Shown: positions 45,500 through 58,463, counted from the first letter of the stretch. The stretch: 64,000 bases of DNA from Stomoxys calcitrans (GCF_963082655.1 NC_081552.1:1860001-1924000); one strand, 5' to 3'. Made by a program: numbers and translations. The notes: generated by a model not told the origin, from the letters alone.

Positions 45500-45745
45500 T
45501 TGAGACATTTTTACGACAAACAAAATACTTTTATTACGAAGTTTTTCTTTTATTGTAACTTTGTAACGTTTCAGCATATCAAACGGTAGCCATAAACGTA
45601 GCACTTTGTTAATTGTACACCCTTTAGAAACTTTGCCTATGGTAAACGTAGCAAACTCTTTAATGACAAAAGTGTTTCGATAGCCGCAAAAGAATATTCG
45701 TTTACCAGCCCAATAATTATTCTCTTGTATTTAAACGTATAGGCC
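45500..45745. repeat. G repeat, copy 1
   Basis: Shares several blocks in the same order with 59110-59365: catatcaaacggtagc, aaagtgtttcgatagccgca, attattctcttgt. No coding content and no ends were defined. Confidence 0.7.
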
Positions 45746-45904
45746 AGTGGTGGATGAAAAGTGATGGACGTATTGTTAATTGGGAAATTGGCAATTTTTA
45801 AAGTTTCGCCTTAGATACGTCCAACAACAGAAGTCATTAGAGTAACATGGAAGGCTTTTTATATAATTGTGTTTGAGTTTGAATTACTAACTTAGATACC
45901 AGGT

Positions 45905-46316
45905 TAGGTTATGTTAGGTTGAAAACAGAGTGCAGATATAAATCCGTCCATGCCACTATTGACATATACCTGAAATCGACTTGTTGTGCGCTCTAAAAAC
46001 TAAAAAGTAACCTTTAAAAAGATAATTTTAAGTAAGGAATTCCGTGCTATTTACAAAATCCTTAGCTGTTTTCAATACCACTCCCCTAAGATGGTTCATG
46101 TCTGGTATTGAGTCTCCACCTAAGTGCCGGTATCTGTTAGACAGGAAAGCCGGGCAATGACAAAGGAAATGCTCCGCTAGCCCTACACATGCTATCACTT
46201 GCCGCACCGATTTACATAAGTGACCTTGTAGCCCTATGTGTCCCGTTATGATGCCAATAGCTATACTGACCTCTTTCTCGCTTCCTTTCAGTAATAGCCT
46301 CGTCTTCTCACGTTCT
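45905..46316 (-). pseudogene. RNase-H LINE 3' fragment
   Basis: On the plus strand it starts with aggttaggttatgttaggtt, then the inverted 3' non-coding end and the zinc-tail region (gtctggtattgagtctccac, aaagccgggcaatgacaaag). A deletion near 46170 removes part of the zinc motif. It ends at cgtcttctcacg. Confidence 0.75.
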
Positions 46317-46334
46317 TCTTATAATAAAAATTTC

Positions 46335-47025
46335 AGTTAGAACCGGAGCAAAATTGTGGTCCCATATATATATGGGAGCTATATCTAAATCTGAACCGAT
46401 TTTTTTGAAAATCAATAGCGTTTGTCCTTAGACAAAGCAATTAAAAGCGTGCTTAGTTCGTCCGGGCCGAATCTAATATACCCTCCACCATGGATCGCAT
46501 TTTTCAAGTTCTTTTCCCTTTATCTCTTTTTAGACAAACAAAGGATACAAGAAAATATTTGTTAAGCTAATTGAATTGAATGTTGGAGGCCACAGTAGAA
46601 GTCTATGCGTAAAATTTCAGCCAAACCGAATAAGAATTGTGCCTATTAGGGGCTCAAGAAGTAAAATAAGGAGATCGCTTTATGGGGGAGCTGTATCAGG
46701 CTATAGACCCAATAACTACGCAATATCAGCTATATCAGGTTATGGGCCGATTTGAACCATATTTGGAACTCATAACAAAACACCTGTTGGAAGTCATAAC
46801 AAAACACCTTATGCAAAATTTCAGCCAAATCGAATAGGAATTGGGCCCTCTAGACGCTGAAGTCTCGAATAACATTTCATATATCTTAAATATAACAAGT
46901 AAAAGCGTACTAAGTTCGGCCGGGCCGAATCTTATATACCCTCCACCATGGGTCGCAATTGTCGAGATCTTTTTCCGGCATCTCTTCTTAGGCAAAAAAT
47001 GATATAAGAAAAGATTTGTCAAGAG
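46335..47025 (+). mobile_element. HINE pieces in tandem: C body, A head and units, second A head
   Basis: 46335-46437 is family C body (atatgggagctatatctaaa). 46438-46893 is an A copy with a head reading ttcgtccgggccgaa and two units, no tail. 46894-47025 is a second A head with an intact hairpin (46915-46929) that stops soon after ggcatctcttcttaggcaaa. All read in the same direction. Confidence 0.75.
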
Positions 47026-47280
47026 GTGCCCACGCAACCTAGGACCTTCAAATTTTGGGTATAATCTCAGTAATACCTCAGATATAACCATTTAAAATTT
47101 CAGGAGGTTTTCTTTACCCCGTTCTCAAAGATTTTTTACTTTTGCACTTATGTCAAATTTAACCAAATTTTGTGCCATTTTCTCTAGATACCGTCGGTCC
47201 CCAACTGCTACTCACACCCCTACGACATTTAGGTATGACATTACCTAAAAATGTGAGCAGTTTTGGTGTTTTATGCTTAA

Positions 47281-47744
47281 CAAGTAAAAAGGCTTAAGTT
47301 TGGCCGGCCCGGCCAAACTTAATGCTTTTTGGAACCATACTTGGCATAGTTGTTGTATATTATAACAAAACACGTCGTGCAAAATTTCTTTTCAATCGGA
47401 TAAGAATTGCGCACTCTAGAGGCTCAAAAGTCAAGACCCCAGATCGGTTTATATGACAGCTATATCAAAACATGGTCCGATATGGCCCATTTACAATACC
47501 AACCAACCTACACTAATAAGAAGCATTTGTTCAAAATTTCAAATGGCAAGCTTAACTCCTTCAGAAGTTAGCGTGCTTTCGACAGACATACGGACGGACG
47601 GACCGACATGGCTAGATCGACATAAAATGTCGCTACGATCAAGAATATATATACTTTATGGGATCTCAGAGGAATATTTCAATTAGTTACAAATAGAATG
47701 ACGAAATGAGTATACCCCCCATCCTATGGTGGAGGGTATAAAAA
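47281..47744 (+). mobile_element. HINE A with an isolated 25-bp perfect palindrome as head
   Basis: The palindrome at 47296-47320 has perfect 12-bp arms (AAGTTTGGCCGG). Outside it aaaaaggctta and aatgcttttt continue the pairing. The usual subterminal motif is missing, and one A unit, the microsatellite (catacggacggacggaccga) and an intact tail (tatggtggagggtata) follow. Confidence 0.8.
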
Positions 47745-48584
47745 GGATGTCGAAGGGCCTAACACAATTCACTGCCCCAAATTGCGGCGACATCTGACAA
47801 TAAATGCGCTTTTTCTGGCCCCAAAACCTTAAACCGAGAGATCGGTCTATATGGCAGATATATCCAAATCTTGACCGATCTGTGCCATAATTTAGAACTA
47901 TATCAAGAGATTAAACCTAACTCAATGTCCCAAATTTCGGCGACATCGGACAATAAATGCGCTTTGTATGGGCCTAAGACTCTCAATCGGAGGATCGGTC
48001 TATATGACAGCTATATCCAAATCTGGACCGATCTGGGCCAAATTGACGAAGGATGTCAAGGAGCTTAACATATTTCACTGTCCCTAATTTCAGCAACATC
48101 GGATGATAAATGTGGTTTTTATGGGCCTATGTCCCTAAATCGGAGGAACGGTCTATATGGCAGCTATATCCAAATCTGGACCGAAATTGACGGAGGATGT
48201 CGAAGGGCCTAACACAAGTCACTGTCCCAAATTTCAGCACAATCGGATAATAAATGTGGCTTTTATGGGCCAAAGACCCTAAGTCGGAGGATCGGTCTAT
48301 ATTTGGGGTTATATCAAGATATAGTCCGATATAGCTCATCTTCGAACTTAATCTGCTTATGGACAAAAAAATACTCTGTGCAAAATTTCAGGTCAATGGC
48401 TCTATATATGAAGACTGTAGCGTGATTTCAACTGACAGACGGACAGACAAGTCTAGATCGTCTTAGATTTTTACTTTGATCAAGAATATATATACTTTAT
48501 AGGGTCGGAAATGGATATTTTGATATGTTGCAAACGGAGTGACAAAATGAATATACCCCCATCCTTCGGGGGTGGGTATAAAAA
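47745..48584 (+). mobile_element. HINE family B fused directly behind an A tail
   Basis: Right after the A tail the text becomes B units (ggatgtcgaagggcctaaca), with landmarks at 47851, 48004 and 48157, which is 153 bp apart. The B near-tail, microsatellite (tgacagacggacagacaagt) and tail hairpin ending gggggtgggtataaa follow. No B head is present, so the A and B parts share one head. Confidence 0.85.
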
Positions 48585-49761
48585 TCAATTGTTTGTTTGT
48601 TTGTATGTTTTTGTGTTCCTTATAGACTCAGAAACGGCTGAACCGATTTTCTTGAAATTTTCACAGTTGGTGCATAATGATCACGTGGTGAAAATAGGGT
48701 ACTAACTTTTTTGATAACTGAAGGGGGACGGACCCTCCCCCTTACCCTAATTTTCAGAAACGCCAGATCTCGGAGATGGGTGGTGCGTTTTAAGCGAAAT
48801 TTTGTGTGCCCTCATATAGTACCCTATAAATAAAAATTTGGTATCCAAATTTCGGATGGGGTGCCTAGGGGGACCGCCCCGCCCTTAAACCTACTAAACA
48901 TATATTTAGACTAATCATGACAATATGGGACTCAAATAAAAGGTATTTGGGATAAGAAAACGTATCTGATATCCATTCGTTGAACCAAGTGCTAGGGGGA
49001 CCACCCCAACCCCCAAAACACCCCTAGATCGGACATATTTACCGACCATGGCAATATGGGACTCAAATGAAAGGTATTTGCGAGTAGAATACGAGTCTAA
49101 TATCCAAATGTGGGAGCACGTTTTTGGCGGTCCACCCCTTCCCCAAAACACCCCCCAAACAGGACTTATTTACTGACTATGGAAATATGGGGCTTAAATA
49201 AAAGGTTTTTGAATGTATAATACGAACCTGATATCCAAATATGGGACCAAGTATTTGGAGGGCCGCCCCTCACCAAAAACATCCCCCCAAGGGGAAAAAT
49301 TTACGAGTAGAATACGAATTTGATATCCAAATGTAGGACCATGTTTTTAGAGCATCACCCCGTTCCCAAAACACGCCCAAAGGTAAAAAATTTTTTGCCC
49401 ATGCCAATATGTGGCTCAAAAAAAAAGGTATATGAGATTAAAAAACGAATTTGATAACCTATTTTATTATGGGGTTTAAATAAATGGTATTTGAGAGAAG
49501 AGCACGATGCTGATAATTTTTCAGGGCCATGTATCTGGGAGTACACCTGACATCCAAACTTAAATTCGTAGACCAATAAAGTTCATATGGGATTCAGATA
49601 AAGGCACTTATATTGTTAAACTGTTAGCCAAGCGATATACTATTTTCGTAGTATGGTATTTCACCAAAAAATCTTTAATTGTCGAAAATAAATATTCCAT
49701 GGAAACTTTTGTTCCATATAAAGTAAAAGAAGGCGCAGCGGAGCGGGCCCGGGTCAGCTAG
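48585..49761 (+). mobile_element. E element, complete, with Helitron-like ends and 131-bp units
   Basis: It starts TCAATTGTTTGTTTG after an A and ends GGGTCAGCTAG before a T, the TC...CTRR pattern and A/T target of Helitrons. The GC-rich gcgcagcggagcgggcccgg lies just before the end, where Helitrons carry a hairpin. Units of 131 bp are marked by atatggg at 48923, 49054 and 49185, with tcaaatgaaaggtatttg and runs of C. No protein is encoded, so it would be non-autonomous. Related ends occur at 12251, 14555 and 22435, all cut at CTAG next to T. Confidence 0.6.
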
Positions 49762-49826
49762 TATTGTATAAATTTTTAGCAGAACCCATGATTCGGCCCG
49801 GCCGAATTTGGCACGCTTTTACTTGT
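49762..49826 (-). mobile_element. HINE family D head
   Basis: Tattgtataaatttttagca, then cccatgattcggcccggccg and cacgcttttacttg. The inverted head lies directly beside the E element. Confidence 0.65.
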
Positions 49827-49975
49827 TTCGTCTAACATCCCCTTCATAAGTAAGCAACAGTAATTTTAAGCAAACAACAGAGTTTTCAGCAGTCAGCCTG
49901 CTGCTCTAAAATTGCAGCACTACTGCTGTAATAGCAGAACTGCTGCTGCAATAGCAGAAAAAATGTGAAAACTGT
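49827..49975 (-). mobile_element. F element, inverted copy
   Basis: tctaacatccccttcataag starts it, matching in reverse the end of the copy at 24703-25031. Cagcag/ctgctg motifs follow. Again it touches a HINE head. Confidence 0.6.
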
Positions 49976-49989
49976 ATAGTTTATGCCCC

Positions 49990-50530
49990 CCAAATTTATG
50001 GACCAAATTCGGCACGGACATTGATTGGTCTAAGAAGTACAAGTCATTGTTAAATTTTGTAGTACAAAATATTTGTCTTTTTGGTAGCTGTATCCAAATA
50101 TAGACCGATCTGAACTATATACGACACGGATGTTGAAAAGATTAACATAAGCCACTGTGTAAAATTTCAGCGAAATAGAATTATAAATGCGCCTTTTATG
50201 GGGCCAAGAGATCGAGAGATCGGTCTATGGCAGCTATATTCAATTCAAGATCGATCTCGGCCAAATTGAAGAAGGGTGTTGAAGGCCCTAGCACAACTCA
50301 CTGTCCTAAATTTCGGTGACATGGGACAATTAATGCGCCTTTTATAAGCCCAAAACCTTAAATCCAGAGATCGGTCTATATGACAGCTATATCCAAGTCT
50401 GGACCGATCTGGGCCAAATTGAAGAAGGATGTCGAAGGGCCTAACACAACTTACTGAACAAAATTTCGGCGAAATCAGACTATAAATGCGGAATGACAAA
50501 TGAATATACCCCCATCCTTCGGTATAAAAA
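49990..50530 (+). mobile_element. HINE family B with microsatellite module deleted
   Basis: Starts with aattcggcacggacattgat of the B head region and has three units. The text then jumps from actataaatgcgg to aatgacaaatgaatatac and a shortened tail. The microsatellite and the atatatactttat stretch are missing. Confidence 0.75.
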
Positions 50531-51626
50531 TAAATAATAAGGCCCCTTATTGAGCATACGCTTAAATTGGATCTCTTCCCATATATCTTCGTATCCGTTT
50601 ATAACTATGGTGCCTCAGCAAAAAGATAATCGCAACTTTCGATCTGCGACTAATATGTCATCAGGAATGCTTCATTAGAAATTATTCTTAAATCACACAT
50701 TAATATTTGTTTAATCTAAATGGAATCTCTGCAGTTCTTTGTGCCCAACAGAAATATGTATGTGAGAATGTTATGCTGAATATCGTATTGTAAATATGGT
50801 GCATACATGCTGCCACAAAGCTAGTCACTTCCGTTCACCTCAATTTATATTTATGATATTTTTTTCGGGGTTTGATTGTTGGATTTTTATCCCCCTCCCA
50901 ACGCCATTTAGCTATTGGTTTAATGACCACATAAGCAAATACAAACATACATAATTGTGTTGTTTGTTATTTGAGAAGCAGAAGCAGAAGCTACAAGAAA
51001 AGAGTTCCTGGGGTGTGCGTGCGTCTCAACTCCCGCATGTACGTTAATGTTAATGCGAGTGTGTGTGTGTGTGAGGTTTGTTTATTTGTCTACTTTCGTG
51101 TGGCGATATGTTTACAGCTTCTTCTCGTTCAATGCTCAATTTTGATGTGGTTCTTGTATTTTGGCGTTATTAAGACGCGCCAAACGACCACTAAAATAGG
51201 CGCCACAATGAATATAAAAACCCAAACCCCCACCACCACTATTATCCTCCTCCCATGGTCTTTCCATTATTCTACCCACTTTCGTTGTCCTTGCCGTCAG
51301 TCAGTGGAGTTAAATTTCCGACTTTGAGTTAAGCGAAAACAATCTTTGCAAAATAACTTCAATTCGCGAATATGAGACCAATGCGAACATCAAAAGCATG
51401 AAAGTGAACCAAAGTTGCCCTCTTTGTGCGCTTCCTAAACGATGCTGGTGATACTTTTCTCACGATTAAATGTCAAAGGAAATAAGGAGCCTTGAAGAAA
51501 TACCGATTTATGGTATCATTTTCCAAGCACTATAACAGAGGAGAAATATTTCAATATACTATTAGTAGGTCAACGGGGATTTGGAAATTTCTATGCAGAA
51601 TGAAAGCGAAATTCATTAAAGAAAAA
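50531..51626. other. Single-copy-like DNA without a recognised gene
   Basis: (GT)n at about 51057-51073. The plus frame 50971-51327 (118 codons) is low-complexity and unassigned. Confidence 0.5.
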
Positions 51627-52491
51627 CAAGTGAAACCAAGTTCGGCCGGGGCGAATCTTATATACCCTCCACCACGGATCACATTTGTCGAGTTCTTTTC
51701 CCGGTGTCTCTTTTTAGGCAAATAATGGAAAGGAAAGGATAAAAGAAAATAATTGCTATGCTATTGGAGCCATATCAAGTTATGGTCCGATTCGGACCAT
51801 AATGGAATGAATGTTGGAGACCAAAGTAGAAGCATTGTGTAAAATGTCAGCCAAATCGAATAAGGGACTCTAAAAGTAAAATAGGGAGATCGTTTTATAG
51901 GGGAGCAGTATTAGGCTATAGACCGATTCAGACCATATTTGACACGTATGTTGAAGGTCATGGGAGAAGCCGTTGTATAAAATTTCACCCAAATTAGATA
52001 ATAATTGCGCCCTATAAAGGCTCAAGAAGTCATGATCCCAGATCGGTTTATATGACAGCTACATCAGGTTATGGACCGATTTGAACTATACTTTGCACAA
52101 TTGTTGAAAGTCATAACGAAATACGTCATGCAAAATATCAGCGAAATCGGATAGGATTCGCGCCCTCTAAGCCTCAAGAAGTCAAGACCCCAGATCGGTT
52201 TATATGACAGCTAGATCATATCCAAGATCTGTTAATATAGCAGCTGTATAAAAATATGGACCGATATGGCCCATTTACAATCCCCTCCGACCTACACCTA
52301 TAAGAAGTTTTTGTGCAAAATTTGAAGCGCCTAGCTTTACTCCTTCGAAAATTAGCGTGCTTTCGACAGACAGATGGACGGACGTGCAGACGGGCGGACA
52401 TGGCTATATCGACATAAAATGTCGAATATTTCGAGGTGTTACAAACAGAATGACGAAACTAGTATACCCACATGCTATGGTGGAGGGTATA
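51627..52491 (+). mobile_element. HINE family A, complete copy
   Basis: Head gttcggccggggcgaatctt, then tataccctccaccacgg; four units; microsatellite (gacagacagatggacggacg). The conserved ctttatggggtc stretch is lost, and the tail tatggtggagggtata follows. Confidence 0.85.
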
Positions 52492-53817
52492 ATAAGGAAG
52501 TTGAAGCCACCAAGGTTTGAAATAGGAACTAAATGGTGGTTTAGCTATAGTGCCCAGAATTGTCAGAACATTGTCTGTACAATTAAAGGATCGGTGGCAG
52601 TGATGTGTGAAAGACTATAAGATGCGGACTTCAATTCAATAAATGGCCTCATTTGAAAGTAGACGCTCGCATTGACCATTAGTTTCTTAACGCCTTCATA
52701 TAACCGATTTTCAATTATGACAACATGAGTTCCCTGAACTTTATCTTCTTTTTCATTTCAATGAAGTGAAGGCGCTTGCTTTAGTTTATTAGCATGTTCA
52801 CCAAAATATATTTCGATTTTTTTCTTCTCAATGTCAAAGTCAGTCTAAAAATCCCAAATGATCCAAAGCCACTTGTAGGGTATTAAAGTGATAGCAATTT
52901 CAAATTGGCTTCCAAGGTCTCTTTAGCAAAAATTAATCGATTCGTAGAACAAAACTAAAAAGGAAAAGAAATTTACCAAAAAAAATTCAAGACAGCCATT
53001 GATTATGATTTTTGTATGGTTGATGATTGAGGGAATAAAGACCCACCCAGAAGGCTATACACCCACACGGGTGTATGGCCTGAATGAATCGTAAAAAAGC
53101 TGCAAATGGTCACAATAAAACTAATGAATTCTTTGTTTGCGTCTTTGGTTTTGGAAAGCTCACCAAGGACTGACCAACCGACCAACAGATGAGTAATTCG
53201 ATAATACAGTTAGCAATAATTTAAGTGTTATAATTTTTTGTTTAGGAAATTGACTCATATTTTCTCGATTTCGAATGTGTTGTGTTCTTAACTTGAAGTC
53301 CTTATTTGTTGCGTTAATCAAATGTTTGTCACAAAGATATTTTTGTTTGTAGGATCTTTGTATTGATTTTAACTTGAACTTTTCTTGCAATGAAGGGCAA
53401 TAGATATTGCGGCAGCTGTTGTTGTTCAATTTAATAGGGTTTCTTTGTTTTTTGGGGGCTTTTGAAGTTTTAGTATAGGCTTGAGTTTCTTGGATATGGC
53501 ATGCGTATGGGCATGGGGGCCCAAAGGATTCATCCTAAATACATAGACAGACACATTGTAATAAAAATCACAAACATTGCTTCCGTTCTAGGCAAGTCTG
53601 TGTGCGATTTTTTACAGTTTTATTAAAATTCCATTGAATGCGCTAGCTTGGCGGTTTAATGGCTGTGTTGTTGTTAGTCGTTGTAGAAACAAAAAGTGGG
53701 TTGAACGACTTATTTTGTTTTTCAAGTTTTTATTGGCTTAGTTGTAAAAACTTTTTCGCTCAACCCTTCTTTTTTGGGAGGATTTAAACATTGATTTTCT
53801 TATAGTTTACGCGGAAA
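52492..53817. other. Single-copy-like DNA without a recognised gene
   Basis: Only short frames. Nothing beyond AT-rich text and brief T runs. Confidence 0.5.
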
Positions 53818-54695
53818 GGGCGGTATATTAATCTCGTCCTGCCGTTTGTTTCATCGGGAAATATTGATCTTGGACTCCATAAAGTAGTCTAATTTGGGTC
53901 GATGATGTCCATCTATTTGTCTGCCGTTAGCATTGTTACATTCGAGTCGATTCGAGAAAATTATATCGACTCTACATCTGAATCCGAATCGATAATGCTT
54001 AACGTCTTGGATATTGTGGTAATCATCGAGGAAAGCGTTGTACAAGTAGCCCTAGGAGTAAAAATCGGGCAATATATTGGGTTGCCCAAAAAGTAATTGC
54101 GGATTTTTTAAAAGAAAATAAATGCATTTTTAATAAAACTTAGAATGAACTTTAATCATTGTCATCATGAAAGTCAAGAGAAAATCCGTTCTAACAAATT
54201 TCAAGAGAATCGGTTAAAAAATTACCATTTTATTGCATTGTTACTGCAAATCCGACGAACATATATATGGGAGCTATATCCAAATCTGAACCGATTTGAT
54301 TGAAATTCACCAGCAATATCGAAAGTCATAACAAAAACCTTCCTGACAAATTTTCTTTAGAATCGGTTAACAAATGGCCATTTTATTGCATTGTTACTGC
54401 AAATCGGACGAACATATATATGTGAGCTATATCTAAATCTGAACCGATTTTTTCCATTTTTAATAGACTTCGTCTCTAGGCCGAAAAACATGCCTGTACC
54501 ATATTTGAAGATGATTGGATGATAATTGCGACCTGTAGTTTGTACACAAATTATCATGGACAGACGGACAGACAAACAGACGGACATATCTAAATCGATC
54601 GGTATACTTGTCAATGGGTCTATCTCTCTTCCTTCTGGGGTTTGCAAACAAATGCACAATGTTATAATACCCTGTAGCCCAGTAGTAGAGCAGGG
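53818..54695 (+). mobile_element. HINE family C body and tail, with worn tail of another copy in front
   Basis: 53818-53975 resembles an inverted HINE tail and microsatellite region (cataaagtagtctaatttgg, tgtctgccgttagc). From about 53976 the C body runs forward (ggatattgtggtaatcatcg, matching 41050), and it ends in the C tail near 54690 after a microsatellite (acagacggacagacaaacag). A mariner end interrupts it at 54077. Confidence 0.7.
54077..54158. mobile_element. Single mariner end
   Basis: ttgggttgcccaaaaagtaa after TA, followed by about 60 bp of subterminal sequence identical in order to 28178-28257. The other end is absent, so this is a broken or one-ended insertion. Confidence 0.85.
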
Positions 54696-55392
54696 TATAA
54701 ATATAGCTGCCATATAGATTAATCTTCCGGTGTAAGGCCTAAAGCCCATAATAGGCCCATTTATTGCCCGAATTTGCTGATGAATAGTGAGTTGTATTAA
54801 GATCCTCGATATCCGAGCCGAATATGAGTCCGCTCGGACCCTATTTAGATATAGCTGACTTATGGACCGGTCTCCCTACATTGGGGGATAATCCTATAAC
54901 GGGCGCATTTATTGCCCGATTTCGCTCAAAATTAGAAACAGGGAGTTTTATAAGGCCTTCGGGCCATACAAAGATATAACTGCCATTTAAACCGATCTAC
55001 TGATTTAGGGTCTTAAGCCCATAAAAGCCGTAAATATTGCTCGATTTCGCCGATATTCGGAGCACTATGTTGGCTCTCCGACGTAGTATTATCCAAATCG
55101 GATCATATTCAGATATAGCTTACATATTGTGATCTGCCGATTAGTGTCTTTAGTTCATAAATGCCGCATTTATTGCTTAATTTAGCTGAAATAATGAATA
55201 GTTGGTTGTATTAGACCCCTCGATGTACACAACGAATGTTGTACAGACCGCATCATATTAAGATCTAGTGAGTTGTAGTATGCCACGCTTCCATATGCGT
55301 ACTGAATATGGCCAAGATCGAACAATATGCTGATATAGTTGCAATATAGACTGGTGCTGGGGATCCAACATTCGGCACTTAATGCGTTTTTA
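54696..55392 (-). mobile_element. HINE B-like units and worn head, fused behind the C tail
   Basis: From atagctgccatatagattaa the text is inverted B-like units (gcccataataggcccattta). It ends with attcggcacttaatgcgttt, a worn inverted head. No microsatellite or B tail is present, so it shares the C tail. Confidence 0.65.
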
Positions 55393-57698
55393 ACTGTTTT
55401 CGATTGGTTGGTCGATTGTTTCAAATTGTTTCAAAATTTAATTTGTAAAATTTTTCATAAAAATTTCATCATCTAAATTTAAAAACAAACAATCAATCTC
55501 CTTGCAGCTGGCTTGAGAATCGTAAATGTTAACTTAAGAATTTCTATTTGATTTACCTCAACAAAGTTCTTTCTTTGCTCTCTTTTCTCATTTTCGATAG
55601 CACCCCAACAGCCATAGCACCATCATGTTCCATTGGCCTTTGCCTATTTTTTATTCTAGAAGACGTTTCGATTAATTTTCGCTTTGTTTGTTGGCAATAG
55701 CCTTGGAGTCGATTACTCGCAAATTTCACAAACAAATAACCGGATTCCCCTTTTTCCCTACACCATGCGTATGTATAACCCTTTGCATAGATAAGAAAAA
55801 TGTTATGGGGAATGTTACGGATTGTGGCTGAAAGGGCTGGCTGGCATTAAACACATTTATTAATTTCCTAAATAAATATTTGTGTTGTTCAACAATGATC
55901 TCAACAACTCAAATAAAAACATCTCACAAAAACACACAAAAACTCTCTTACACACACACACACACAGTCTTACATAGATGTGCACTCATCCGCAGGATGT
56001 TATCCTCGTGTTTGCGTATACGAGTGTATGTGCATGTGTTTCTTCTGTTGTATCAGACATCTAATCCTTTGATTTCGTAATGTTTACTGCTAAAACAGTT
56101 TAACGCCCATTTAAAGCACTTTTGTCTCTTTTTTTATTCTTTTTTCGCAGCTTTCATTCGCTTACATTCGTTTTGGCTCTCTTTCCACGTCTGTTTGTCT
56201 ACCCTCATGCGGAAAAGTTTAAAAATCAAATCGAATCCTTTAGTTTTCTGTGTGTGTGTATGTATGTGTGTGTCTGTCTTTGAATCATTTGCTTGATTGC
56301 CAGCGTTAGCCAAAGTTTTTTATCCTCTATGTGTCTTTATTGGGTGGGGATGGAGGTGAGGGGAGTGTGTGGGCCACAATTTGTAGAGGAAATTGAAAAA
56401 TGTTCTTAATTTTATGATTGGTTTCTGATACTCGTCATTGTGTGCATATGTGTATGTATGAGTGTCCTTTTTTGTTAGTCTGCTTTCTCAAAGACCAAAC
56501 AAAAGAAACTTTTTACCAGCTCCATCTACCACCACAAGGTTCGAAGCAAAACTGCGTTTTACGCCTTTCCGCCGTCAAAAACTCGCCCATCTATCCATTC
56601 GAGTAATCATGGGAATAGAAAAGTTCGTTGTGTTCGTAATGGAATTAAAATTTAGAAGGGTAATCGTCAATACGCCATGTAATCGCATTGAACTTCATTT
56701 GGCTAAGGGCTGTGAGCCAACAGCAGTGATGGCGGTTAGGCAGTGAGGGCTGTTTGACAAACAACGATGATGTCATAACTTTGGTTTCCAAACCCAAACC
56801 TATTTGCAGAGTATGTAGCAGATACGTTATCACAATGACATCTTTACTATTCGCAAAGCGATATTGAATTTCACATTTCTTTATTACACACTTCATGGAT
56901 AATTCACTTTTGCATATGCCCCTTGCATACCAAGATGACATTCAAAGTTTCTGGCGGAGGGTATGTTATTCATGTTTCATGATTGTTATCCGCCGTCGCT
57001 CAGTCTGATTCGATACCTTGTGGCGCGAATAGGAATCTAATTATTTCGAAACCTTTGAAGAGAGGAGTTGACAACAAATACATACAGCCAACGGCGAATG
57101 GAGGCTAAGTAGTTGTTGGTGTTCGATACGCAAAAAACAATGCAATTTTTGAAACTAATGTAACTGATTGAAAGTATATTTTCGTGAAATCAGAACAATT
57201 TTATTGAAATTAATTTTTTTTGGGAATGTTTCACAGAGTATTGTTTTGTGGGAAAAAAACTCTAAAAGGGGGATATGAAAATGTAATGCAAATTAATACT
57301 GGTATTTACAAATCTAATGCAGATTTCAAACCGGCTTATTTGACAGATTTTAAGGCTTCATTAAGTTTTGTGGATAAGGCCGTAAATATTTATTTATTTA
57401 AATCAAAGAGAGGATATCTGGAAAACATAAAAGCTCCCGAAACAAGCTCTTAACACCCCTGCAAACGTCTACTAACGAAGTTTTGCTTAGCAATTTCTTT
57501 TCTATTATAAAACATGTAAAAAAGGTACCCACGACCTTGCATATATGAAGGGTTTTCCAATAGAAACTTGACTTGAATTTAATTTGTGAACGCACTCTTA
57601 CACCAATCATCGAACTGCCACTGCCAATTTATTCAGTAAACTCAAATTTTTCACCATAGTAAAATACACGAACGAACTACGTCTGCTAAACATAAAAA
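55393..57698. other. Single-copy-like DNA without a recognised gene
   Basis: (AC)n at about 55950-55966 and a GT-rich stretch at 56250-56275. Frames at 56462-56746 (94 codons) and 57220-57453 (77 codons) are unassigned. Confidence 0.5.
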
Positions 57699-58069
57699 TG
57701 TGCTATCGAAATTCGGAGTCGACGACCGTTACTTAAAGAGCAAAATCATCTTCTGCAAAGAAGCTCATCGTTGGCTTACTGGGTTCGTCCATAAGCAAAA
57801 TATGCGCCATTGGTCAGGTGAAAATCCACATGTGCTTCACGAATCAATATTACATCCGCAAAAAATAATTGTTGAGTGCGGTTTGCATGCCCGCAGCGTA
57901 ATAGTGCCAAACTTATTTGTCGACGATGCCAATTGTCACGTTACTGTGAATGGACAAGGCTACCGCACCATGCTCTCTGATTAGTGTTGGTCTGAATAGC
58001 AATATATGGACCTGAACGACATGTGGTTTTAACAGGACGGTGCCACAGGCCTGCTCATTCGTGTGCACA
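57699..58069 (+). pseudogene. DD41D mariner transposase remnant, copy 3
   Basis: Residues KIIFCKEAHRWLTGFVHKQN, then VIVPNLFVDDANCHVTVNGQ and GYRTMLSD, stop, DLNDMWF, stop, QDGAT. The order matches copies 1 and 2, but the sequence is of a different subfamily. The same TTT TAA stop precedes QDGAT as in copy 1. Truncated at both ends; a HINE B fragment follows at once. Confidence 0.75.
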
Positions 58070-58463
58070 ATATCTAGAGATTTGAGCTGAAACTTTGCAC
58101 AGAGTATTTTTTTCTCCATAGATAGGTCAAGTTCGAAGATGGGCTATATCGGCTTATATCTTGATATAGCCTCCGATCTGCCTCATAGGCTCATTAAAAC
58201 CACTTTTAATAGCAGATTTCATTGAAATTTGGGTTAATGATCTGTGTAGACTCCTTGACATCCCTGTTCAATATGGCCCATATCCATCCAAATTCAGATA
58301 TATACTGATCCCTCGATTCAGGGTCTTGGGCCCATAAAAGGCGCATTTATTTTCCGATTTCGCTGAAATTTGGGACAGTCAGTTAAGTTAGGCCTCTCGA
58401 CATTCTAGTCTAACTTGGCCCAGATCTGTCCAGATTTGGATATAGCTGCCTTATTTCTATGAA
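58070..58463 (-). mobile_element. HINE family B fragment
   Basis: The near-tail segment (tctagagatttgagctgaaa, tcaagttcgaagatgggcta) and two units follow. It starts and ends abruptly between a mariner and a LINE. Confidence 0.7.
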
